Below, one piece after another: positions 8,925 to 14,800 of a stretch of DNA of 17,062 bases; the stretch's first letter is position 1, and each line of letters begins with the position of its first letter. The notes below the pieces were generated by a model. The model was not told where the DNA came from and did no database searches. It was given only the letters and a program-made list of their open reading frames with translations. This DNA comes from an uncultured Prevotella sp. (GTDB lineage: Bacteria > Bacteroidota > Bacteroidia > Bacteroidales > Bacteroidaceae), in the NCBI GenBank assembly GCA_937874345.1, contig CALNBT010000231.1, forward strand, positions 1 through 17,062. The letters are read 5' to 3'. The position numbers and the translations under genes are program-made.

Positions 8925-9518
8925 TTATTTTGAAAACCACTGATGGATGGCAGTATCGTAATGACTACTTACACCGAAAGCACGTGTGGCAAACATCTTC
9001 CGCTCGTCGAGAGTAGTCTCTGCCCCACTCTTCTCCAATATTTCCTGAAGCAAACTATATTCGGCTTTGCTTGGAACGATAACGACATCCTTGAAATTTT
9101 TTGCACCTGCACGGATCAACGAAATTCCCCCAATATCAATTTTTTCGATAATCTCATCGTCGGTAGCACCGCTGGCAACAGTCTGCTCAAAAGGATACAA
9201 ATCTACGATGACCAAATCAATGGCAGGTATTTCATATTCTTTCATCTGCTCCAAATCACCTTCATTCTCGCGACGGGCCAATATCCCTCCGAAAACTTTT
9301 GGATGCAGTGTCTTTACTCTTCCACCTAGAATCGAAGGATAGGATGTGACACTTTCTACAGTCTGGCATTCATAGCCCAGAGATTCGATAAACTTTTGGG
9401 TTCCACCTGTTGACAGGAATTGAACTCCTTCTTGATGAAGTTTTGAGAGCAAAGCTTCCAATCCGTCTTTATGGAAGACAGAGATGAGAGCTTTCTTGAT
9501 TTTTCTTTTTACAGCCAT
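8925..9518 (-). CDS. purH: IMP cyclohydrolase (PurH N-terminal domain only)
   Basis: Catalyses the last step of de novo purine synthesis, ring closure of FAICAR to IMP. The 197 residues correspond only to the MGS-fold cyclohydrolase domain of bifunctional PurH. Visible signatures are FLSTGGT (34-40), GGRVKTLHPKVFGG (65-78), DLVIVDLYPF (101-110) and IDIGGISLIRAGAKN (127-141). Usual PurH is about 500-530 residues, with an AICAR formyltransferase domain following from about residue 200. Here the frame ends with a proper stop at WFSK, and the 69 bases to mreB hold no remnant of that domain. The preceding step must therefore come from a separate enzyme outside the window. It is the first gene of the unit leading into mreB. 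Confidence 0.92.
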   Translation of the reverse strand: MAVKRKIKKALISVFHKDGLEALLSKLHQEGVQFLSTGGTQKFIESLGYECQTVESVTSYPSILGGRVKTLHPKVFGGILARRENEGDLEQMKEYEIPAIDLVIVDLYPFEQTVASGATDDEIIEKIDIGGISLIRAGAKNFKDVVIVPSKAEYSLLQEILEKSGAETTLDERKMFATRAFGVSSHYDTAIHQWFSK

Positions 9519-9541
9519 TTATTTAAGAATATATATGGCCG

Positions 9542-9549
9542 CAAAGTTA
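9542..9549 (-). promoter_or_regulatory. putative -7 box for the purH-mre operon
   Basis: On the minus strand this reads TAACTTTG, a full match to TAnnTTTG, 23 bases before the purH start. No good TTG is present about 20 bases upstream. It is the best candidate for transcription of purH and the following shape genes. Confidence 0.5.
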
Positions 9550-9719
9550 CGAAAAAACAACTGAATAGACCTCATTATCGCTTGGAAAAAACTTTTTTTT
9601 ACTTAGAAAACAAAAGATTGATGATGAGGGTTCATTTTACAACAACAAAGAACACTGAGAAGGCTTATGTAAAACAACGCTCATGAAAGCTCCTGATATC
9701 CTAAGTTTTCTGTCAAAAT

Positions 9720-9735
9720 GAAGCTAAATAGCCTC
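9720..9735 (-). terminator. weak hairpin after rsgA
   Basis: On the minus strand GAGGCT, a loop ATTT, then AGCTTC form a 6-bp stem (one G-T pair), followed by ATTTTG. It lies 28 bases after the rsgA stop. The stem is short and the T-run poor, so it is only a possible terminator. The rest of the 245-base rsgA-purH gap shows nothing else except the purH -7 box. Confidence 0.3.
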
Positions 9736-9763
9736 CGTTATACACCAGGATCTGACGAATTTA

Positions 9764-10696
9764 CTAATAAGCTTCTCGGTATTTGTTCCCTTCTTTATCC
9801 TCAAGCATGTTCAAATAGCTTTGATAACGGCTTGCCGCAATGTAATGATGTTCAACGGCTTCCAACACTGCACAACCGGGTTCATGCGTATGGGTACAAT
9901 TATTGAACCTGCATTTTTTGGATGTAGTCCATATTTCCCGAAAATAGCTCGTCAACTCTTCGGGTTCAATGTCAAAAGTTCCGAATCCTTTGATACCCGG
10001 GGTATCTATCAGATAGCCGCCATTTGGCAACTCCAGCATTTCGCTAAAAGTCGTAGTGTGCAGGCCTGTTCCATGTGCTTCGCTGATTTCCGCAGTCCGC
10101 TGTTCGGCATTGGGAACCAGCAGGTTTATCAAGGTTGACTTCCCCACGCCACTGTTTCCGCTCAACAAAGTAACTTTACCTGTTAATAAGTCTGGCAACA
10201 CATCGATACCCATTCCGGTTTCTGCAGATATCTCTATACATTGATAGCCAATGCCTTTGTAAAGGGAAATCATCATCTTCTGATAATGCAATTCATCATC
10301 ACTCAACAAGTCGGACTTATTGAACAACAGCACTACCGGAACGCTGTAAGCTTCTGCTCCAGCCAAAAAGCGATCGATAAAAGTTGTGGATGTCTCAGGG
10401 TAATTGATTGTTACCACCAAGAAAGCTTGATCAAGGTTTGCAGCAATGATCTGACTTTGTTTTGACAGGTTGGAAGATTTCCTGATGATATAATTCTTGC
10501 GGTCATCAATGGAACTAATCAAGGCCGTTCCTTCCTGATTAGTGATAATATCCACATAATCACCTACCGCAATAGGATTGGTACTACGGATACCCTTCAA
10601 CCGAAAGTTACCTTTGATTTTACTCTCGACAACTTGTCCATCATCAGTTTTTACCGTATACCAGCTTCCGGTATTCTTTATTACTAATCCGTGCAT
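9764..10696 (-). CDS. rsgA: ribosome small-subunit GTPase RsgA (YjeQ)
   Basis: Circularly permuted GTPase that checks late 30S subunit maturation in the cytoplasm. From position 10696 it has 310 residues. An N-terminal OB-fold begins at MHGLVIKNTGSWY, followed by the permuted GTPase motifs. Numbered from an in-frame ATG at 10717 these are NKSD (133-136), GNSGVGKS (187-194), the HTTT switch (220-223) and DTPG (238-241). A zinc knuckle follows with C269, C274, H276 and C282. The longer reading from 10717 would add MKNDELS, but those codons lie inside an AT-rich repeat, so I prefer 10696. It follows frr by about 110 bases and is probably transcribed with it; both proteins act on ribosomes. Confidence 0.94.
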   Translation of the reverse strand: MHGLVIKNTGSWYTVKTDDGQVVESKIKGNFRLKGIRSTNPIAVGDYVDIITNQEGTALISSIDDRKNYIIRKSSNLSKQSQIIAANLDQAFLVVTINYPETSTTFIDRFLAGAEAYSVPVVLLFNKSDLLSDDELHYQKMMISLYKGIGYQCIEISAETGMGIDVLPDLLTGKVTLLSGNSGVGKSTLINLLVPNAEQRTAEISEAHGTGLHTTTFSEMLELPNGGYLIDTPGIKGFGTFDIEPEELTSYFREIWTTSKKCRFNNCTHTHEPGCAVLEAVEHHYIAASRYQSYLNMLEDKEGNKYREAY

Positions 10697-10700
10697 AGAT

Positions 10701-10786
10701 AATTCATCATTCTTCATTCACAATTCACAATTCATAAACTACGTCCGCACAAAAAAATATGGTTCATAAATGATGAATTGTGAATT
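10701..10786. repeat. inverted repeat in the frr-rsgA gap
   Basis: AATTCACAATTCAT at 10722-10735 is the exact reverse complement of ATGAATTGTGAATT at 10773-10786. A second, overlapping pair is AATTCATCATT at 10701-10711 against AATGATGAATT at 10769-10779. A further ATTGTGAATT follows at 10791-10800. The arms can form alternative hairpins in the frr-rsgA transcript. The sequence resembles the short AT-rich repeats scattered in Bacteroidota intergenic regions (from memory). Confidence 0.75.
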
Positions 10787-10806
10787 ATCGATTGTGAATT
10801 ATTTCA

Positions 10807-11367
10807 TTACACTGTCATAATTTCTTTAGTCTTGTCTTCCAACAAGACATCAATCTTCTTGATATATCTATCGTGAATCTTCTGCAAATCTTCTTCTGCG
10901 TCTTTCTCGCTATCCTCCGAAAGACCATCCTTGATAGCCTTTTTCAGTTTCTCCTTGATTTCAGAACGTACGTTCCGAACCTCCACTTTAGATTTCTCAC
11001 CGATTTTATTGCATTGCTTCACCAAGTCTTTTCGACGCTCTTCTGTTGGTTGTGGAAATCCCAAACGAATGATTTCTCCGTTGTTTTCTGGTGTAATACC
11101 GACATCCGAATCCATGATAGCCTTCTCGATATCCTTGATGGCTTTTTTATCCCAAGGACGAATGGCAATTGTTCGAGCATCAGGAGTTGACAGATTGGCA
11201 ACCTGATTCAATGGTACCATCGAACCATATGAATTCACTCTCACGCCGTCAAGAATGGAAACGTTGGCACGACCGGCACGTATACGCCCAAGAGAGTCCT
11301 CAAGATACATTGCTGCCATCTGCATATGTTCTTCTGCATCTTGTAAGATAACTTTTACGTCAATCAT
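10807..11367 (-). CDS. frr: ribosome recycling factor
   Basis: Cytoplasmic factor that, with EF-G, splits post-termination ribosomes. The 186-residue length is standard. The conserved GRIRAGRAN lies at residues 27-35, followed by the strands around VRVNSYGSMVPLNQVANLS. The C-terminal half is the long charged helical region (for example RRKDLVKQCNKIGEKSKVEVRNVR) that makes up the three-helix domain. The promoter just upstream fits the phylum consensus. rsgA follows downstream. Confidence 0.96.
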   Translation of the reverse strand: MIDVKVILQDAEEHMQMAAMYLEDSLGRIRAGRANVSILDGVRVNSYGSMVPLNQVANLSTPDARTIAIRPWDKKAIKDIEKAIMDSDVGITPENNGEIIRLGFPQPTEERRKDLVKQCNKIGEKSKVEVRNVRSEIKEKLKKAIKDGLSEDSEKDAEEDLQKIHDRYIKKIDVLLEDKTKEIMTV

Positions 11368-11393
11368 ATTTTTCTGTATTTGTTTTCTATTTA

Positions 11394-11425
11394 CAAAATT
11401 AAGCTAAAATCCCGAATTAAACAAC
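11394..11425 (-). promoter_or_regulatory. promoter of frr
   Basis: On the minus strand GTTG, 20 bases, then TAATTTTG (11401-11394). This fits the Bacteroidota -33 TTG / -7 TAnnTTTG pattern with correct spacing. It lies about 27 bases before the frr start codon. Confidence 0.7.
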
Positions 11426-11429
11426 TGTT

Positions 11430-11737
11430 TGCTGAAAATTATTCAACATCCAATCATCACCAAAAGAAACGATCTTTTTAGTTAAATTTGAATCATAGAA
11501 CGATCTGCATGGTATCCCCTATCAAAGTCATGGAAACCGATCATCGATTTCATGGAAATCGCACAGCAAACCCAATGGTTTTGCAAAGCATTGATTATCA
11601 GACACATTGCCATATCTTAAAGAAAGGGGAAAACATCTAACGTTTAAAACGATAAAAGTACCGTATTAGGTTACATACTTGCATTTCGTTCTAATCACCA
11701 AAAAGGCAGATACCTTGACCCATGTATGGTGTACTGA
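11430..11737. other. intergenic stretch with repeats and a doubtful 43-codon ORF
   Basis: Between the sulfoxide reductase gene and the frr promoter there is no convincing gene. It holds a near-direct repeat TCATGGAAACCG (11528-11539) and TCATGGAAATCG (11550-11561). A hairpin-capable GCAAACC / GGTTTTGC pair lies at about 11565-11583. An open plus-strand frame at 11509-11640 (43 codons, beginning MVSPIKVMETDHRFHGNR) overlaps these repeats and has no ribosome-binding site. The segment may be a dispersed repeat or a structured RNA; no strong terminator is visible. Confidence 0.4.
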
Positions 11738-12238
11738 TTAGTAAGGGTACAGTTGGCGAGCCACAAGCTCAACAATTTTTTCTAACCATAGCTGATCAGT
11801 TGAGTCGAAAGTCGACAGGTTCGTGCTGTCAATGTCCAGAACGGCGACAACTTTTTGGTTTCCATCATGCAAGGGAACAACAATTTCAGACCGCGAAAGT
11901 GAGCTGCAGGCAATATGACCCGGAAAAAGTTCTACGTCCGGAACAACGATCGTTCGGTTTTCTGCTACTGCCGTTCCGCAAACTCCCCTACCCACGGGTA
12001 TGGAATAACAGGCAGGAGTTCCCTGAAAAGGACCCAGACGAAGTGTTTTGTCCTGCAAAAGATAGAATCCTGTCCAAAAGAAATCAGCAAAAGTTTGATG
12101 AATGGCCGACGAAACATTGGCCAAAACGCCAATGGGTTCTATCTCATTCTCGATTAAAGTTTCAATTTGTTTCAACAACAACTGATAAGCTGCTATCTTG
12201 TCTTTTTCACTCATACCACACTCATTGATGAATATCAT
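11738..12238 (-). CDS. free methionine-(R)-sulfoxide reductase (GAF domain)
   Basis: Probable fRMsr (MsrC-type) enzyme that reduces free methionine-(R)-sulfoxide in the cytoplasm. The 166 residues form a single GAF domain. All three cysteines of the reductase family are present in their motifs: GPFQGTPAC (C77), GRGVCGTA (C87) and FPGHIACSSLSRSEIVVP (C111). GAF domains that only sense ligands would not keep these, so the enzyme call is fairly firm. The start ATG overlaps the ksgA stop as ATGA, which suggests translational coupling. An internal start at codon 9 (position 12214) would give the more usual N-terminus MSEKDK and cannot be excluded. Confidence 0.88.
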   Translation of the reverse strand: MIFINECGMSEKDKIAAYQLLLKQIETLIENEIEPIGVLANVSSAIHQTFADFFWTGFYLLQDKTLRLGPFQGTPACYSIPVGRGVCGTAVAENRTIVVPDVELFPGHIACSSLSRSEIVVPLHDGNQKVVAVLDIDSTNLSTFDSTDQLWLEKIVELVARQLYPY

Positions 12239-13041
12239 TGATTAGTAACTTGTGCCAATTCGGCCTCAACTCGATTTGTCAGTTCAACAAACTGTGCCAC
12301 AGAAAGTTGCTCGGGACGCAAAGTCATGCCATGTGATTCGTAAAAGTCAGAAGAAGCGGGGCTTGAAGTAAACATTTGTTTCAAACTTACCCGAAGCATC
12401 TTGCGCCTTTGATTGAATACTGTTTTCACCAACCTTTTGAATAACACTTCGTCACACCCCAGATTCCGGGTCTCATTTCGAGTCATTCGGATGACGGCAC
12501 TCTTCACTTTTGGTGGCGGATTGAATACGTTTTCATCGACCGTAAAGAGATATTCTACGTGATACCAGGCCTGTATCAAGACAGAAAGAATGCCATACGA
12601 CTTATTTCCAGGGGCAGAAGCGATTCTTTGTGCCACTTCACGCTGTATCATACCCGTACAACAAGGTATCAGATCCTTGAAATCAAGCATCTTAAAGAAG
12701 ATTTGTGAGGAAATATCATACGGATAATTGCCCGTCAGAACAAATTGCCGCCCATCGAAAATATCATTCAAATCCATACGCAAGAAGTCTTGACCAATGA
12801 TTTGATCACGTAGCTTTGGAAAATGTTCGTTCAGGTATTCTACCGATTCACGATCAATTTCCACAGCCTTCACCTCACGAGGCTTTCCAACGAGATATTG
12901 CGTCAGCACACCCATACCGGGACCAATTTCCAAAATTGGGATATCGGGACAGGCATCCACGGTATCGGCTATCGACTGTGCAATGCCTAAATCAATGAGG
13001 AAATGCTGTCCTAAGTTCTTCTTGGGTTTTACTAATTTCAT
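12235..13041 (-). CDS. ksgA: 16S rRNA dimethyladenosine transferase KsgA
   Basis: SAM-dependent enzyme that dimethylates two adjacent adenosines near the 3' end of 16S rRNA during 30S assembly. The 268-residue protein begins with KPKKNLGQHFL. It has SAM motif I LEIGPGMG (37-44), the acidic EID (61-63) and the catalytic motif IV as NYPY (105-108). NYPY replaces the NLPY of proteobacteria, a variant I associate with Bacteroidota. FNPPPKVKSAV (173-183) and the C-terminal rRNA-binding domain follow. It leads a two-gene unit with the sulfoxide reductase (4-base overlap). Its own promoter and a leader hairpin lie upstream. Confidence 0.96.
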   Translation of the reverse strand: MKLVKPKKNLGQHFLIDLGIAQSIADTVDACPDIPILEIGPGMGVLTQYLVGKPREVKAVEIDRESVEYLNEHFPKLRDQIIGQDFLRMDLNDIFDGRQFVLTGNYPYDISSQIFFKMLDFKDLIPCCTGMIQREVAQRIASAPGNKSYGILSVLIQAWYHVEYLFTVDENVFNPPPKVKSAVIRMTRNETRNLGCDEVLFKRLVKTVFNQRRKMLRVSLKQMFTSSPASSDFYESHGMTLRPEQLSVAQFVELTNRVEAELAQVTNQ

Positions 13042-13074
13042 GTTTGATGCTTAAAATGAACGATTCTGTCATCG

Positions 13075-13097
13075 CAGAACGGGGAAAGCCCATTCCG
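13075..13097 (-). promoter_or_regulatory. hairpin in the ksgA leader
   Basis: On the minus strand CGGAATGGG, loop CTTT, then CCCCGTTCTG pair over 9 bp with one bulged C (two G-T pairs). It sits in the inferred 5' leader of ksgA, about 34 bases before the start codon, and has no T-run. Its role is unknown. Confidence 0.4.
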
Positions 13098-13126
13098 AAC
13101 AATCGCTCTGTTGATGTTATAAATGA

Positions 13127-13159
13127 CAAAGGTACAAAATAAAACAAAAAAAAGGCAAA
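13127..13159 (-). promoter_or_regulatory. promoter of ksgA
   Basis: On the minus strand TTTG (13159-13156), 21 bases, then TACCTTTG (13134-13127), matching the phylum's promoter pattern. The -33 element lies within the 3' arm of the terminator of the upstream small gene. Confidence 0.6.
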
Positions 13160-13179
13160 CCGATGAATATCGATTTGCC
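13145..13179 (-). terminator. intrinsic terminator of the small peptide gene
   Basis: On the minus strand GGCAAA-T-CGAT, loop ATTC, ATCG-G-TTTGCC form a 10-bp stem with one mismatch, followed by a run of eight T. This is the clearest terminator in the window. It reads leftward, so it ends the transcript of the 30-codon gene at 13236-13328. Confidence 0.85.
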
Positions 13180-13235
13180 AAACTATATATAAGTTTCTAA
13201 ATAATTTTTCCCCTTTAGAGAAGGAAAGCCAAGAT

Positions 13236-13328
13236 TTACTTGCTATTCAAGTTAATCTTGCTTCCTAAATTGATTGCATGAGCAACTACTACTGCTACAA
13301 CTGCTAAAGTCATTAGTCCTACTAACAT
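13236..13328 (-). CDS. small hydrophobic peptide of 30 residues
   Basis: I do not recognise this gene. A 30-codon frame reads MLVGLMTLAVVAVVVAHA, then a short polar end INLGSKINLNSK. Residues 1-18 form one membrane-spanning helix without charges except a His; the tail is basic and would be the soluble end. Support for expression is unusually good. A near-perfect promoter (13383-13414) and an AAAGG ribosome-binding site 9 bases upstream precede it. An intrinsic terminator follows 57 bases after the stop, so the unit makes an RNA of about 230 bases. It could be a small membrane protein that regulates a larger partner, a toxin-like peptide, or an RNA whose frame is incidental. No neighbour points to a partner. 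Confidence 0.65.
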   Translation of the reverse strand: MLVGLMTLAVVAVVVAHAINLGSKINLNSK

Positions 13329-13382
13329 AATCTTTTTACCTTTCGTTTAATTTGTTATCCTTATTGTCTTTGTTTGACGATG

Positions 13383-13414
13383 CAAAGATAACACAACAAA
13401 ACTGTGCACGCAAA
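13383..13414 (-). promoter_or_regulatory. promoter of the small peptide gene
   Basis: On the minus strand TTTG (13414-13411), exactly 20 bases, then TATCTTTG (13390-13383). This is a near-ideal Bacteroidota housekeeping promoter. Transcription should begin near 13376, leaving a leader of about 48 bases. Confidence 0.8.
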
Positions 13415-13503
13415 CAATTCGGCATACTAACTCGTTTTTGGGCCTTTTTGTTGATACAAATCAAATCAAGAACGTGTATAGAGAGATAAAAACAGCGTTA
13501 TTT

Positions 13504-13535
13504 TTTGGATATCCAGCTAATTTAGTTTACTTTTG
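13504..13535 (+). promoter_or_regulatory. promoter of the flippase-like gene
   Basis: TTTG (13504-13507), 20 bases, then TACTTTTG (13528-13535), a full consensus match. It is divergent from the small-gene promoter, with about 90 bases between them, and leaves a leader of about 150 bases before the start at 13696. Confidence 0.75.
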
Positions 13536-13597
13536 CAGCAATTAGATTGTGCTTTAACATTCCAAAACAAAGCTTATATCATTGGTTTTATACCTAC

Positions 13598-13628
13598 GCT
13601 AGATATGAAATGTTTTGATAAATCTAGC
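13598..13628 (+). promoter_or_regulatory. inverted repeat in the leader of the flippase-like gene
   Basis: GCTAGAT (13598-13604) and ATCTAGC (13622-13628) are perfect inverted repeats separated by 17 bases. They lie inside the inferred transcript leader, so they may be an RNA hairpin or an operator. The rest of the leader shows no further recognisable element. Confidence 0.4.
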
Positions 13629-13695
13629 TACCATAAATAATCAATGGAATAGCTCAGCACGGTCTTAATTCATTCAAGTCGACAAGAATCTGTTT

Positions 13696-14703
13696 ATGAA
13701 ACATACTTCCAATCAGACATTTAAGATATTTCTTTCACTACTACTTGGCGGTATCATTCTTTATTGGATGTATCGCGACTTTGATTTCTCGAAGATGAGA
13801 AAGGTCATTACCGAGGACATGAATTGGACATGGATGATTCTTTCTTTCCCATTTGGTATTCTGGCACAGATGTTCAGAGGGTGGAGATGGAAACAAACGC
13901 TCGAACCTATCGAACAAAAATCACGAACATCGGTCCGCATTCACAGCATTTTTGTTTCCTATGCCATCAGCCTTTTGATACCAAGAATCGGAGAATTTGC
14001 ACGTTGTGCCATCTTAAAAAGATACGACCAGGTCTCTTTTCCAAAAGCTTTGGGCACAGTGGTGACAGAACGTGCAATCGATTCTCTCTTGGTCATGTTG
14101 ATCACCGGATTGACACTGGTCAGTCAACTCAAAGTATTCAATTCATTTTTTAGCAAAACGGGAACCAGCATGGATAGTATCTTCGGCCGATTCTCAACAA
14201 CAGGATACATTGTCACGGCGGTTTGCTGCATAGCAGCCTTGACATTGATTTATCTGTTGATGAAAAAACTTTCTATATATAATAAGGTAAAGTCTACATT
14301 TCATGAAATCTGGTTGGGAATCATTTCCTTGAAAAACATCAAAGGCATTCCCTTATTTGTATTCTTCACTTTGGGAATTTGGCTAAGTTATTTTTTTCAC
14401 TACTATCTTACCTTCTTCTGTTTCGAGACAACGTCACATTTAAGCCTGTCATGCGCTCTAGTAACATTCATCGTGGGTTCAATTGCGGTCATTGTACCCA
14501 CACCCAACGGAGCGGGTCCATGGCACTTTGCTGTAAAGACAATGCTCATTCTATATGGAGTAGCAGATATTGATGCATTGTATTTCGTACTCATCGTTCA
14601 TACTGTGCAGACGCTCTTAGTAGCTGTTCTTGGTATTTACGCATGGATTGCATTGTCTTTTACAAAAAGAACTGCAAAGGAAGCCCCCTTGGAGGTCGTA
14701 TAA
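13696..14703 (+). CDS. flippase-like membrane protein (LPG synthase TM / YbhN family)
   Basis: A 335-residue polytopic inner-membrane protein with about seven to eight hydrophobic segments, of the lysylphosphatidylglycerol synthase transmembrane family (PF03706 type). Family motifs are RGWRW (61-65), PRIGEFARC (96-104), TERAID (124-129) and VPTPNGAGPWH (267-277). Proteins with only this domain lack the aminoacyl-transferase part of MprF and are thought to move lipids or lipid-linked sugars across the membrane. The substrate here cannot be read from the sequence. It has its own promoter with a long leader, is divergent from ksgA and the small peptide gene, and is followed by pepD after 97 bases. 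Confidence 0.85.
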   Translation: MKHTSNQTFKIFLSLLLGGIILYWMYRDFDFSKMRKVITEDMNWTWMILSFPFGILAQMFRGWRWKQTLEPIEQKSRTSVRIHSIFVSYAISLLIPRIGEFARCAILKRYDQVSFPKALGTVVTERAIDSLLVMLITGLTLVSQLKVFNSFFSKTGTSMDSIFGRFSTTGYIVTAVCCIAALTLIYLLMKKLSIYNKVKSTFHEIWLGIISLKNIKGIPLFVFFTLGIWLSYFFHYYLTFFCFETTSHLSLSCALVTFIVGSIAVIVPTPNGAGPWHFAVKTMLILYGVADIDALYFVLIVHTVQTLLVAVLGIYAWIALSFTKRTAKEAPLEVV

Positions 14704-14800
14704 AATAGGAAATTATTACAGCTATACAATATCATTTACCAGGAGAAAAACGATATCATCGACCACCGATTGATTCCATTTCTCCACAATAACTTTCATC

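Noticed and set aside
9640..9690. Minus-strand 15-codon frame with AGGAG upstream between rsgA and purH, a possible leader peptide
   Set aside because: It is very short, has no codon bias pointing to a regulated amino acid, no attenuator-like hairpins follow it, and it lies before the purH promoter.
11722..12228. Plus-strand 168-codon frame opposite the methionine sulfoxide reductase gene
   Set aside because: The minus-strand frame keeps all three family cysteines and couples to ksgA; the plus-strand frame resembles no family and looks like a shadow.
13645..13690. Stretch GGAATAGCTCAGC resembling the D-arm of a tRNA
   Set aside because: No acceptor stem, anticodon arm or matching T-arm can be folded around it; the likeness is local only.
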